From a virus, in the IMG/VR virus record IMGVR_UViG_3300036944_000439, positions 1-41,333 of that record: a stretch of DNA of 41,333 bases; one strand, given 5' to 3'. How positions within the stretch are numbered: the stretch's first letter is position 1; each line of letters starts with the position of its first letter. The position numbers were made by a program, and so were the translations under genes. Below are positions 12,810 through 20,334 of the stretch, piece after piece. The notes beneath the pieces are model-generated. The model was given only the letters and a program-made list of their open reading frames with translations. It was not told the DNA's origin and ran no database searches.

Positions 12810-14194
12810 TGATTGAAGATCACATTCTAGCTCATATTCTGGAAACTGAAACTTATGCTAGAAAAATTATTCCATTTGTTAAAGAAGAATACTTCGTTGA
12901 TGCTAAGCATCGGTTAATTTATGGAATGGTTAAAGCCTACCTTGAGGAATACAACTCTGTTCCAACCAAGGAGGCTTTAACCATCGATCTCAACAATGTT
13001 CGTGGTCTATCGGCAGATCTGTTTTCAGAGACGGTTCAAACTATTTCCGAGCTGAAAGCAGATCCACTGACTGATAAAAATTGGTTGATAGATCAGACCG
13101 AGAAGTATTGTAAAGAGCGAGCAATCTATATCGCTATCATGAATTCTATCAACATCATCGACGGTAAAGATAAGAATCAAAGCACTGGAGCTATCCCAAC
13201 TCTGTTGTCAGAAGCTCTAGCTGTTTCCTTTGATACTTCTGTCGGCCACGATTTTCTGAATGACTCTGACTCTAGATTTGATTTCTATCATCACCGCGAG
13301 CAACGAATTCCGTTTGACTTAGAGATATTCAATAAGATTACCGAAGGTGGCTTAACTAGAAAATCTCTTAATATCATTCTAGCTGCTACTGGTGTTGGTA
13401 AGTCTCTATTCATGTGTCACGCTGCTGCAGCTAATCTTACTGCTGGTCACAATGTTCTGTACATCACACTTGAAATGGCCGAGGAAAAGATTGCTGAACG
13501 CATCGATGCAAATCTTCTGAATGTTACTGTCGATGAGCTTAAAAACCTGACAAAGGAAGCATATGACAAAAAGATGGATCGTCTCAAGTCTAAGTGCAAG
13601 GGTAACATCATCGTCAAGGAATATCCGACTTCAGCTGCTGGTAGTTCTCATTTCCGTCATCTACTTCAGGAATTGAAGCTGAAGCGTAAGTTCATTCCAG
13701 ACATCATCTATATCGACTACCTAAATATTTGTGCATCGTCTAGAGTCAAGATGGGCAATTCAGTCAATAGCTATACCTACATCAAAGCTATTGCCGAAGA
13801 GTTGCGTGGCTTAGCAGTAGAATTTAATGTTCCGATTGTTTCGGCTACTCAGACAAACCGTGATGGCTATAATAACTCCGATGTCGATCTGGCTAATACT
13901 GCTGAATCATTCGGCCTTCCTGCTACAGCTGACGTGATGTTTGCTCTGATTTCGACTGAAGAGTTAGAAAATCTAAATCAACTTCTAGTAAAGCAGCTGA
14001 AAAATCGGCACGGTGCGATTACTGGAAAATACGGATCATTCGTAATCGGTATGGATAGATCTAAGATGCGATTATACGATGCAGAACCTTCGGCTCAGTC
14101 TTCATTTGCTAATGATGCTCCAGTTATGGATAGTAGTAGATTTAATGATGATTCTTCTCCATTTGAACTTAAAAGAAAAGGTAGTAGATTTTAA
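12809..14194 (+). CDS. 41: Replicative DNA helicase (gp41-like, DnaB family)
   Basis: 461 residues (T4 gp41 has 475). The N-terminal helical domain begins HILAHILETETYARKIIPFV. Walker A AATGVGKS lies at about 192-199; YITLEMAEEKIAERIDANLL is the H1a-like motif; IIYIDYLNIC is Walker B; and SATQTNRDGY is the sensor motif of hexameric DnaB/gp41 helicases. It unwinds the lagging strand template 5'-3' and with gp61 forms the primosome. TAATG start overlap with uvsX and ATG overlap with the next gene suggest coupled translation. Confidence 0.95.
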   Translation: MIEDHILAHILETETYARKIIPFVKEEYFVDAKHRLIYGMVKAYLEEYNSVPTKEALTIDLNNVRGLSADLFSETVQTISELKADPLTDKNWLIDQTEKYCKERAIYIAIMNSINIIDGKDKNQSTGAIPTLLSEALAVSFDTSVGHDFLNDSDSRFDFYHHREQRIPFDLEIFNKITEGGLTRKSLNIILAATGVGKSLFMCHAAAANLTAGHNVLYITLEMAEEKIAERIDANLLNVTVDELKNLTKEAYDKKMDRLKSKCKGNIIVKEYPTSAAGSSHFRHLLQELKLKRKFIPDIIYIDYLNICASSRVKMGNSVNSYTYIKAIAEELRGLAVEFNVPIVSATQTNRDGYNNSDVDLANTAESFGLPATADVMFALISTEELENLNQLLVKQLKNRHGAITGKYGSFVIGMDRSKMRLYDAEPSAQSSFANDAPVMDSSRFNDDSSPFELKRKGSRF

Positions 14195-14649
14195 TGAATT
14201 ATACATGTGATACAGAATTTAATGGCTTTGGTGGTGGACTTATTTCTTTAGCTCTTTACCGCGAGGATGGAGAAAGTTTATATTTAATCTACGATCTAAA
14301 AGAAAAGTTAGATCCATGGGTTGCGGAAAATGTGATTCCTCTGCTCAATAAAGATCTTCCGGAAAATACTGGAAAGCGACATCTGGTAGATGAATGGAAT
14401 GTCGGAGCAGATCTTATCGCAGACTTTCTGAAGGATGACCCAGAGCCGTATATCGTGGTAGACTGGCCAGATGATACAAAGTATTTCTGTCAGGCTATCA
14501 TGAAAGGTCCCGGCTTCATGGCAAACGTTAAGCGTGTAACCTTTGACATCGTAAGAGTAAATGCATATCCAAATGATAATGCTAAAGCTGTTCGACACAA
14601 TGCTTGGTGGGATGCTAAAGTTTTATTTGACAAACTGAATTTACAATAA
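14194..14649 (+). CDS. DEDD-type 3'-5' exonuclease-like protein
   Basis: 151 residues beginning MNYTCDTEFNGFGGGLISLALY, the D-x-E motif and glycine-rich strand of RNase H-fold 3'-5' exonucleases. VVDWPDDTKYF could carry the second Asp, and AVRHNAWWDAKVLFDKL resembles the final H-N-A-x-x-D of the DEDDh subclass. The pattern is similar to the Rv2179c-like exoribonuclease family found in many phages. Nucleic acid substrate unknown. It overlaps the helicase stop by one base and is the last gene before a new promoter. Confidence 0.75.
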   Translation: MNYTCDTEFNGFGGGLISLALYREDGESLYLIYDLKEKLDPWVAENVIPLLNKDLPENTGKRHLVDEWNVGADLIADFLKDDPEPYIVVDWPDDTKYFCQAIMKGPGFMANVKRVTFDIVRVNAYPNDNAKAVRHNAWWDAKVLFDKLNLQ

Positions 14650-14667
14650 TGTAAGATGTGGTATAAT
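14640..14667 (+). promoter_or_regulatory. Early-type promoter before the DNA glycosylase-like gene
   Basis: TTTACA at 14640-14645, followed by ATAATG, 16-base spacer, TATAAT at 14662-14667. The gene start is 14692, 25 bases beyond, with an AGGAG Shine-Dalgarno. Confidence 0.65.
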
Positions 14668-14691
14668 AAGAGATATATCATAGGAGAAATT

Positions 14692-15165
14692 ATGAATATC
14701 TTTGTGCTCGATTCTGACCCAGCTATTGCCGCTCGAATGCATTGCGATAAGCATGTAGTCAAAATGATTCTTGAGTTAGCTCAGCTTCTTTCCTCGGCTC
14801 ATCATATGCTCGACGAAAATCCTCTGTCTGACATCTATAAGTTGACTCACAAAAATCATCCTTGTGCAATCTGGGTCAGAACTACATCTGCTAATTATAT
14901 CTGGGCTCACAATATGTTCTTAGAACTATGTCGTGAGTACACTCGTCGGTATGACAAAGTTCATCTTACCGAAACCAAAATGCAGCATCTATGCATTCTT
15001 CCTGAAAATATTCCAGCTGGCCCTTTGACTGAGCACCCTAAATGTATGCCAGACGAATACAAGTGCGAGAATCCAGTTCAAGCTTATCAGCAGTATTATC
15101 TTGGCGCTAAGTCTGATATTGCTAAGTGGAAGCATAACAATCAGCCAAGTTGGTGGATTCTATAA
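14692..15165 (+). CDS. Putative pyrimidine dimer DNA glycosylase-like protein
   Basis: 157 residues from ATG 14692. The frame is open to 14656, but the upstream part overlaps the -10 box and AGGAG precedes 14692. The N-terminus MNIFVLDSDPAIAARMHCDKHVVKMILELAQLLSSA is characteristic of a phage family annotated as pyrimidine dimer DNA glycosylase (T4 endonuclease V superfamily, PF03013-like). NPVQAYQQYYLGAKSDIAKWKHNNQPSWW near the C-terminus is also conserved in that family. The annotation rests on family resemblance; catalytic residues cannot be assigned with certainty. It would act in repair of UV damage. Confidence 0.75.
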   Translation: MNIFVLDSDPAIAARMHCDKHVVKMILELAQLLSSAHHMLDENPLSDIYKLTHKNHPCAIWVRTTSANYIWAHNMFLELCREYTRRYDKVHLTETKMQHLCILPENIPAGPLTEHPKCMPDEYKCENPVQAYQQYYLGAKSDIAKWKHNNQPSWWIL

Positions 15166-15168
15166 ATA
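15161..15168 (+). promoter_or_regulatory. T4-type late promoter TATAAATA opening the plus-strand late block
   Basis: Exact octamer overlapping the stop codon of the preceding gene, 37 bases upstream of the 15205 start. It marks the switch from early to late genes on this strand. Confidence 0.65.
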
Positions 15169-15204
15169 AATGGAATTTATAAACAATTAGTCTGGAGATT
15201 AACT

Positions 15205-16269
15205 ATGGCAATGAAATCATTTAAGAGATTTCTAGAAGAATATTCTGACTTGATGGACGGTATTATTCTGAGTGAAAAGGCTAAAGATGACGCCTCTAAG
15301 CCAGGTGGCGCGTCTAACAACACCAAAGGTGTTCTTCATGAATTGTTAGTTGGTAGACACTTGAATGGTGGAAAGCATATGGAAGCTCACCATTCATATA
15401 GTGGAGAATCTCCCGAACAAGTTCATGATAAGCTAAGATCTCAGATTCATCCAGCTGACTATGACAAAATCAATAAGAATGCTCAGTCTGCGGCAGAAGA
15501 TATTAGAAAACAAGTTGAACGCAATGGACACAAAGTTGCACACGTAAAGTGGACTTCTAAGCCCGGTGATACCGAAAAGGTAACTGGGCACAAAGCTTCT
15601 CAAAAAGAAGATGCATCAGACATTTATGTTAGCACCAGAAATCATCCTGGTGCGCCGCTGCATCACCATGGAGTCAGTCTAAAAGTATCTGACAACTCTA
15701 GTAAAAATGTTCCTTCTTCAAATCTCGGTTCAAAGTTTACAGGATCGAAATCAAAGGAACTAATAAATTCACACCGAAAAGCTTTGATTGCTGCTCATCC
15801 TGCAATCGGAAAAATCCGCAATCCAAAAGAAAGAAAACAATATCTCAAGGACAATGACTCTGTCCGCGAAGATGTTAAGAGACGAAATAAAGAGCTTCTC
15901 AAGAAAACATCTGAATCACATGCAGACGAACTGCAACACCATCTTGATACCGGAAATCATGCGCATGTAATGAATCATCTTAGAACTGTTCTTGCTGCGA
16001 ATTCATCTCCTGCTCAACGTGATGGTGGTCATGGTTATATCAAGCACACAACATATCAGACTAAAGCTGGAACTCAACATCATACAATCGACCCGGGTTC
16101 GCACTACGAAAATTACTTAAATGATCATAGAAAAATTTCAGTAAAAGCAAGTGGCGGCAGCGTTCATTTTTATCATGACGGCAAAAAGATTGCGTCTCAG
16201 AGTCATAAGTTCAGCTCGCAGTCTGATCCGTTGAGTTCACTATCTAGTTCAGGGAAAGCTACAGTATAA
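15205..16269 (+). CDS. Probable virion-associated protein with PD-(D/E)XK nuclease-like pattern, 354 aa
   Basis: Lysine-, histidine- and serine-rich. After MKSFKRFLEEYSDLMDG come NTKGVLHELLVGRHLNGG (E46 in a helix), then EDASDIYVS (D139) and HGVSLKVS (K160). The order Glu helix, Asp strand, x-L-K strand is what a PD-(D/E)XK nuclease core looks like; this is my inference, not an established assignment. The N-terminal FKRFLEE type of start is frequent in T4-like virion proteins cut by the prohead protease. The C-terminal half (HHLDTGNHAHVMNHLR; GSHYENYL) is unassigned. It is the first gene behind a late promoter, and its stop overlaps the next ATG. Confidence 0.7.
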   Translation: MAMKSFKRFLEEYSDLMDGIILSEKAKDDASKPGGASNNTKGVLHELLVGRHLNGGKHMEAHHSYSGESPEQVHDKLRSQIHPADYDKINKNAQSAAEDIRKQVERNGHKVAHVKWTSKPGDTEKVTGHKASQKEDASDIYVSTRNHPGAPLHHHGVSLKVSDNSSKNVPSSNLGSKFTGSKSKELINSHRKALIAAHPAIGKIRNPKERKQYLKDNDSVREDVKRRNKELLKKTSESHADELQHHLDTGNHAHVMNHLRTVLAANSSPAQRDGGHGYIKHTTYQTKAGTQHHTIDPGSHYENYLNDHRKISVKASGGSVHFYHDGKKIASQSHKFSSQSDPLSSLSSSGKATV

Positions 16270-16916
16270 TGAATAACAGTCTAGTAGCTAAAATCAAAAA
16301 CATGCTTGAATTCTCTAAGAGAAACAGCAAGACTATGACTGGAGAGCCAGCAGACGATATTATCGTTCATCCCGGTGGTGGCACAACTTCTGTCAAGGAA
16401 GCAGCTAAGTATAATATCCCAAACGATAGATCTGATCTTGTTGGAGATGCAGATGTTGATATTGGCTTAGATAAAGATCTAGAGAAATCTGATACTAAGA
16501 AGCAACTAAAGCGTCGTAAAGCCATGAAGCTTATCAAAGCTATGGAAGGTGTAGATGACACCAGCTCAGACATTAGCTCTCCAACTGGTGGTCCACCGTC
16601 TCCATCAGTAGAAGCTATTCCTTCTACTAAAATCATGAAACCCAAGAAATCAAAGCCTCTTACTACAGAAGATTCAGACCCATGCTGGAAAGACTATAAG
16701 CAAGTTGGAATGAAAAAGAAGAATGGTAAAAAGGTTCCTAATTGTGTGCCCGAAGAAAGATCAGCTCATAGAATCAAATACAATGACATGACTAAACAAT
16801 GGCATCATTCATTCAATGGTGGCTTTACCTGGAAGCCAGTAACAGCCGAACAGGCTAAGTCAGTTAATGGAGCTAAATTCGCTGACATATCTGCTAGATT
16901 CAAATTAGATAAATAG
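16269..16916 (+). CDS. Probable virion-associated protein, 215 aa
   Basis: Begins at the TAATG overlap with the previous gene. The first 130 residues are low-complexity and charged (GLDKDLEKSDTKKQLKRRKAMKLI; a Pro/Ser-rich SSPTGGPPSPS linker). Then comes DPCWKDYKQVGMKKKNGKKVPNCVPEE, a motif shared by many phage virion and head-maturation-associated proteins, and a C-terminal segment with HSFNGGFTWKPVT. Two cysteines bracket the motif. No enzymatic function is evident; late promoter context supports a particle component. Confidence 0.72.
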   Translation: MNNSLVAKIKNMLEFSKRNSKTMTGEPADDIIVHPGGGTTSVKEAAKYNIPNDRSDLVGDADVDIGLDKDLEKSDTKKQLKRRKAMKLIKAMEGVDDTSSDISSPTGGPPSPSVEAIPSTKIMKPKKSKPLTTEDSDPCWKDYKQVGMKKKNGKKVPNCVPEERSAHRIKYNDMTKQWHHSFNGGFTWKPVTAEQAKSVNGAKFADISARFKLDK

Positions 16917-16938
16917 TATATAATACTAGGAGATAGTT

Positions 16939-17106
16939 ATGAGTACAAGCGACAACACTACACATGGATCAGCAAATTTAGACTTAGTTAAGAATCGATA
17001 TATCTCAGCTGAAACAGCTATTAGAGATATCATGAATCAAAACCGAAATCTAAGAAAAGAACACGACAAAGCTAGATTTGATTCTAGATCTGGCAATGCC
17101 GAATAA
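16939..17106 (+). CDS. Small hypothetical protein, 55 aa
   Basis: ATG 16939 follows CTAGGAGATAGTT (AGGAG well placed). The 55 codons (MSTSDNTTHGSANLDLVKNRY...DSRSGNAE) form a mostly helical, charged peptide with no membrane segment. It lies between two late genes and overlaps the start of the next ORF by 11 bases. Unknown function. Confidence 0.6.
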   Translation: MSTSDNTTHGSANLDLVKNRYISAETAIRDIMNQNRNLRKEHDKARFDSRSGNAE

Positions 17107-17272
17107 TTCAGTAATCAGTAAAAAGATTGAGCTTTCAGATTCGTCTGGAAATTCAACAAAGCAGCTTAAGAGTGGTGAAGGCTTCAACCTTAAGATTGAA
17201 TCTACCTCAATATTTGTGATAAAAGATAAAGAGTTCTCTAACTATAAATATAACAATAAACAAGGAGACTAA
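17096..17272 (+). CDS. Small hypothetical protein, 58 aa
   Basis: I choose ATG 17096 (MPNNSVISKKIELSDSSGNS). The open frame extends further upstream without a better start, and no strong Shine-Dalgarno is seen, so translation may depend on coupling to the overlapping upstream gene. The product is polar and strand-rich (FNLKIESTSIFVIKDKEFSNY). The late promoter of the next gene lies in its 3' end. Unknown function. Confidence 0.5.
   Translation: MPNNSVISKKIELSDSSGNSTKQLKSGEGFNLKIESTSIFVIKDKEFSNYKYNNKQGD
17243..17250 (+). promoter_or_regulatory. T4-type late promoter TATAAATA before the 17276 gene
   Basis: Exact octamer 26 bases upstream of the start codon; the AAGGAG Shine-Dalgarno lies in between. 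Confidence 0.65.
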
Positions 17273-17275
17273 ACC

Positions 17276-18094
17276 ATGTCACTATGGGGTAAATTAGATC
17301 GAGCAAACAATGCTCCAAAGTTCACACCACTTGCTGGCTCAAATGCCACAGGTAACGTTATGTTCGGCAATGCTACACCGGGAGCCTTCTCTGGCTTCTC
17401 GAATGGTGTTGTTGGTCTATTCGGTGTTGACCAAACAGAAGCCGGCGTAAAAGGCCGCGGCGTAACTCCTGGTTGGGTTATCGTTAAGACCGGAGAAGGC
17501 CCAGTAACAGCAGTAGTTGCATCTGGAGGACTCAATGTTGCTAACGGCGAAACCGTTACACTTTCAAACGGTTCAGCAAACGGCGTCATGACTCTAACCT
17601 CTAACGCCACTGGAAATATCGGGTCAGTCACAATCAATGATGGCGGCGTATTCCCAACAAACACATCAGTAGTAGTTGGTTTCAACAGACAGCGTAGCTT
17701 AAGAACAATCACCGTAGCTGGTACAGCAACTGGTTATAGCAATACAGATACAATTCGTGTATCTAACGGTATCACTAATGCTACAGCTACTCTAGTTACT
17801 AACTCGACTGGTGGATTCGTTACAGCTAACGTGACGATTAATAATATCGGTCTGTTCAGCAACACTACAGCTAACAACCAACTAGTAATCTCGGTTCTAG
17901 CTAACACGGGTGCTAACTCAGCTGGTTCGGGTGCAACCTTTACTGCTAACATCGCTCCTTCTACATCTGGATCGATCACAATTAGCACTCTTGGTGGTAG
18001 AGCTGGTCGAGTTCAATACGAAAATATCGCGGTCATTCGCAGCATGACAAATGCTGGTGCTGACGCCGAAGATACGCAGTTCCCTGACAGCTAA
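17276..18094 (+). CDS. Virion structural protein, Gly/Asn/Thr-rich with internal duplication, 272 aa
   Basis: The start MSLWGKLDRANNAPKFTP and the end GGRAGRVQYENIAVIRSM...DAEDTQFPDS are shared by a structural-protein family of T4-like phages. Between them, roughly residues 80-135 and 143-205 are two related beta-rich units, each with a VSNG/LSNG...AT(L/M)TL/V..NSTG...VTINN/DGG..F-N-T pattern. They look like inserted tandem beta repeats typical of capsid decoration or fibre domains. The composition (Asn, Thr, Gly, Ala; almost no Cys) suits an exposed extracellular protein. Own late promoter, SD AAGGAG. The exact position in the virion is not known. Confidence 0.78.
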   Translation: MSLWGKLDRANNAPKFTPLAGSNATGNVMFGNATPGAFSGFSNGVVGLFGVDQTEAGVKGRGVTPGWVIVKTGEGPVTAVVASGGLNVANGETVTLSNGSANGVMTLTSNATGNIGSVTINDGGVFPTNTSVVVGFNRQRSLRTITVAGTATGYSNTDTIRVSNGITNATATLVTNSTGGFVTANVTINNIGLFSNTTANNQLVISVLANTGANSAGSGATFTANIAPSTSGSITISTLGGRAGRVQYENIAVIRSMTNAGADAEDTQFPDS

Positions 18095-18110
18095 TAGTAA
18101 AGAGTAGATT

Positions 18111-18383
18111 ATGGCAAATACTGATATCAAACTTTCAGAGTTAGCAACAACAGCTACAGTAGCTAACTCTGACATTTTTGTGGTGGTTAGGAGTCCTAAC
18201 AGTTCTCCTACCACTAACACATTAACTCTAAATGTACTTAGATCCAATTTTCTTGTTGCAGATACTCCAGCGGATTCTAATGCTTTAACTATATCTAGTG
18301 GCGTTTTACTATATGATTCAGATTATCTATATGTAGCGACCGCCAACAATGTAGTTAAGCGAGTAGCACTGAGCTCGTTCTAA
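18111..18383 (+). CDS. Small virion protein with fibre-like N-terminus, 90 aa
   Basis: MANTDIKLSELATTATVANSDIFVVV is the motif often seen at the beginning of phage fibre and neck-associated proteins (K-L-S-E-L-x..-D-x-F-V-V). The rest is Ser/Thr/Asn-rich beta structure (ALTISSGVLLYDSDYLYVATANNVVKRV). It follows the structural gene at 16 bases and its stop overlaps the next ATG. Likely a particle component, perhaps the end of a trimeric fibre; low specificity. Confidence 0.7.
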   Translation: MANTDIKLSELATTATVANSDIFVVVRSPNSSPTTNTLTLNVLRSNFLVADTPADSNALTISSGVLLYDSDYLYVATANNVVKRVALSSF

Positions 18384-18772
18384 TGCTAGAAAAGTTAGAT
18401 GAAACTAACTTTGTTCTTTATTGTGCAAAGCATTATGATAACCCACAGTGCTTTGATACACAAGAGTTTCTAGATGATCTGAGTAGAATAAAGTATATCA
18501 AGAGATTACTGAATAAGTATGTAGAAAGTGGCGAGTTAAAAGATAGATTAATTCTAAACCACATTATAGTCCTATGCAATGTATTCGGTCCGCACGTCGG
18601 CCGAATACTTTTTTTTAGAATGAAGGGCCTCGAGAGCCAGATAAAACCATTCTTAGAATCTCTGGGTTATATGCCCAAGGCCATAAATAACATAGGATTT
18701 ATTCCGTACAACATCAACTCAGCTGATATAATTTCTGATCCAGCTATAGTAGAAGCACTGAAAAAACAATGA
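18383..18772 (+). CDS. Conserved T4-like phage protein, 129 aa
   Basis: The pattern NFVLYCAKHYDNPQCFDTQEF..DL.RIKYIKRLLNKY...GELKDRLILNHIIVLCNVFG is a recognisable conserved family of T4-like phages and cyanophages with no known function. It is predicted helical, with one possible Cys pair. Start overlaps the previous stop (TAATG). A terminator-like GC hairpin plus eight T lies inside the gene (18581-18616) at the point that encodes VFGPHVGRILFF. Confidence 0.8.
   Translation: MLEKLDETNFVLYCAKHYDNPQCFDTQEFLDDLSRIKYIKRLLNKYVESGELKDRLILNHIIVLCNVFGPHVGRILFFRMKGLESQIKPFLESLGYMPKAINNIGFIPYNINSADIISDPAIVEALKKQ
18581..18616 (+). terminator. Terminator-like hairpin inside a coding region
   Basis: GTATTCGG (18581-18588) pairs exactly with CCGAATAC (18601-18608) and is followed by eight T. 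In a non-coding setting this would be called an intrinsic terminator, but here it is inside a conserved ORF. It could attenuate transcription into the downstream DUF6321-like, spanin and coiled-coil genes, or be neutral. Confidence 0.45.
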
Positions 18773-19173
18773 GCAACTCAATAGACGAAGCTACATATCA
18801 AGGTAAAAAAGTTCCGCTTAACAAACCGATGAAGGGTGACGTTAAGAAGTCAAAAGTGTTTGTAGATCAAGACGGGGACGGAAAAGCTACCAAGGTTAAC
18901 TTTGGTGATAAGAAGCTGAGTATTAAGGACCACATTCCAGCTAGAAAGAAGTCATATTGTGCTAGATCGTCTGGCCAAGGTAATCTAAGAAACAAAGCTT
19001 CTGCTAACTACTGGTCTCGTAAAGCCTGGAACTGTGAAGATACTGGAGCTATGGGAACTTCAACCGCTGGAGTCTCTGGTGCAGGAGACAATCCAGATAA
19101 AACTGTTGTAAAGAAGTTGAGCTTTCCGATGTTACGTAGAAAGATGGCTCTAGTGAAGGGACTTAAAATATGA
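18769..19173 (+). CDS. DUF6321-like conserved phage protein, 134 aa
   Basis: The central segment AKKVNF/KVNFGDKKLSIKDHIPARKKSYCARSSGQG and NKASANYWSRKAWNC is characteristic of a T4-like/cyanophage family that I recall as DUF6321. Two cysteines about 30 residues apart (C-A-R-S-S-G and W-N-C) and many basic residues could bind metal or nucleic acid. Overlaps the previous gene (ATGA) and the next (ATGA), giving a tightly coupled late operon. Function unknown. Confidence 0.75.
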   Translation: MSNSIDEATYQGKKVPLNKPMKGDVKKSKVFVDQDGDGKATKVNFGDKKLSIKDHIPARKKSYCARSSGQGNLRNKASANYWSRKAWNCEDTGAMGTSTAGVSGAGDNPDKTVVKKLSFPMLRRKMALVKGLKI

Positions 19174-19688
19174 ACTTTGGAATCATACCAACACCATACA
19201 AAATTCTAGCTGGAGTTCTAGCGGTGATTTTGCTTCTGGGTGGAACATATATTAAGGGTTCTATGGACGGATCTTTCAAGACAAAAGCAAAGTATGAATT
19301 ACAAGCAGCAATAGATCAGGGCAAAATAAATGTGCTGAATACTAAATTAGCTGTAAACAATGACAAAATAGTAACAGAGTATGTAGATAAGTGGAATACT
19401 ATAAAGGAGAAAGAATATGTCTATGTTGACACCGCTAAAAATGGTGTGCCTGGTCAGTTTGATGTGTCTAACGGCTGGGTGCACCTTCATGACGCCGCGG
19501 CAAAAGCTGATAATGCCGACCCCACCCTCGCTTCTGATGCAAACTCCTCAGGGATTAAAGACAATCAGGCCCTCGCCGTCGTCGTCTCCAACTACGCCCA
19601 GTGTACCCAATACATCAACCAACTAAGTTCGCTTCAGAATTGGATTTCAACTCAACAAAAAGAAGTTGAGGCGGCTAATAAGAAGTAG
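19170..19688 (+). CDS. Rz-like inner-membrane spanin (i-spanin)
   Basis: 172 residues with an N-terminal membrane anchor (YKILAGVLAVILLLGGTYIKGS) and a periplasmic part that is helical at first (AKYELQAAIDQGKINVLNTKLAVNND) and then carries SNGWVHLHDAAAKADNADPTLASDANSSGIKDNQALAVV, a segment common in phage Rz-type proteins. It would span the periplasm with the Rz1 lipoprotein to fuse inner and outer membranes at lysis, implying a Gram-negative host. A second gene, Rz1-like, is nested in its +1 frame. It overlaps the previous gene by 4 bases. Confidence 0.85.
   Translation: MNFGIIPTPYKILAGVLAVILLLGGTYIKGSMDGSFKTKAKYELQAAIDQGKINVLNTKLAVNNDKIVTEYVDKWNTIKEKEYVYVDTAKNGVPGQFDVSNGWVHLHDAAAKADNADPTLASDANSSGIKDNQALAVVVSNYAQCTQYINQLSSLQNWISTQQKEVEAANKK
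19417..19626 (+). CDS. Rz1-like outer-membrane lipoprotein spanin, nested in the Rz-like gene
   Basis: 69 residues entirely inside the i-spanin gene in another frame. It starts MSMLTPLKMVCLVSLMCLTAGCTFM: an N-region, hydrophobic core and perfect lipobox L-T-A-G-C, so lipidation at Cys22 is expected. The mature part is proline/serine/threonine-rich (PTPPSLL; SPSSSPTTPS), as in lambda Rz1. AAGGAG sits 6-11 bases ahead of the ATG. The higher GC content of this stretch fits dual coding. With the i-spanin it forms the disruption complex of the last lysis step. Confidence 0.85.
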   Translation: MSMLTPLKMVCLVSLMCLTAGCTFMTPRQKLIMPTPPSLLMQTPQGLKTIRPSPSSSPTTPSVPNTSTN

Positions 19689-19722
19689 AATTATGTAACT
19701 CTAAGTTACAAGTTGTTGATTA

Positions 19723-19730
19723 TATAAATA
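19723..19730 (+). promoter_or_regulatory. T4-type late promoter TATAAATA before the 19803 gene
   Basis: Exact octamer 73 bases upstream of the next start codon. A separate TATAAT at 19741-19746 has only a poor -35, so the late motif is the better candidate. Confidence 0.55.
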
Positions 19731-19802
19731 TATGGTACGATATAATCACATTGGTTATAAATTAGTCGAAAGAAGCTAATAGCAAAAATAGGATTGTTTT
19801 GA

Positions 19803-20273
19803 ATGACCACGACAATAGAAACTAGAGTAGCAGTGATAGAAAGAGAGCTATCTCAAATAACTGGATTATTTGATAGACTAGACACTACTATTGATAAGCT
19901 TTCAGATGTGTCAAATTCAATTAAGCAATTACTAGCTGTACATGAAACCAAACTGTCCCAACATGAACAGACGCATCGCGATGTATATGATGAACTCGAA
20001 AGAAGACGAGCAGATACAACCGCGCAGCACGCAGCTATTCAGGGGCAGATGACGACAATGCAACAGAATTTCAAAAAAGAAATCGAAGATGTCGAGAAGA
20101 AAATCACGACTCAGATAACAGAACTTAGTGATAAGCAAACTAAGATGTTTGAGGGAATCTCAACCAGAACTAAAGTAATCGAGAACTGGCGTTGGGTTAT
20201 TATTGGAGCCGGTATGGTTCTATTCTATATTATTCAAACAACAAACGCGTTTGGACTACTTTTACCGCACTAA
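19803..20273 (+). CDS. Coiled-coil protein with C-terminal membrane anchor, possible lysis accessory
   Basis: 156 residues. Residues 1-130 are almost continuous heptad-like helix (TRVAVIERELSQITGLFDRLDTTIDKLSDVSN; KKEIEDVEKKITTQITELSDK), followed by WRWVIIGAGMVLFYIIQTTNAFGLLL, a single membrane span at the C-terminus. The layout resembles XhlA-type lysis accessory proteins and a conserved T4-like family of unknown function. The place directly after the spanins supports a lysis role, but a holin or endolysin is not visible in this window, so that remains inference. Confidence 0.75.
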   Translation: MTTTIETRVAVIERELSQITGLFDRLDTTIDKLSDVSNSIKQLLAVHETKLSQHEQTHRDVYDELERRRADTTAQHAAIQGQMTTMQQNFKKEIEDVEKKITTQITELSDKQTKMFEGISTRTKVIENWRWVIIGAGMVLFYIIQTTNAFGLLLPH

Positions 20274-20277
20274 GTAG

Positions 20278-20306
20278 TGTACATTAATTAACAGTTGAGT
20301 TATAAT
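20278..20306 (+). promoter_or_regulatory. Early-type promoter before primase
   Basis: TGTACA at 20278-20283 followed by TTAATT, 17-base spacer, TATAAT at 20301-20306. It lies 29 bases from the primase ATG and opens the long early operon to about 26 kb. Confidence 0.7.
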
Positions 20307-20334
20307 AGCTATATAATTGTAGTGGTGCTTGCTT

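Noticed and set aside
16897-16924. TATAAT at 16919-16924 as a promoter
   Set aside because: The -35 region (GATTCA) does not match the family seen elsewhere, and the location is inside a compact late operon.
18609-18616. Programmed frameshift at the T8 run
   Set aside because: The reading frame continues without shift through conserved sequence and the alternative frames offer no conserved product; kept only as a transcription-related observation.
19713-19746. Sigma70-type promoter with TATAAT at 19741
   Set aside because: No -35 box of the phage family at 16-17 bases; TTGATT is 19 bases away. The TATAAATA at 19723 is the better signal.
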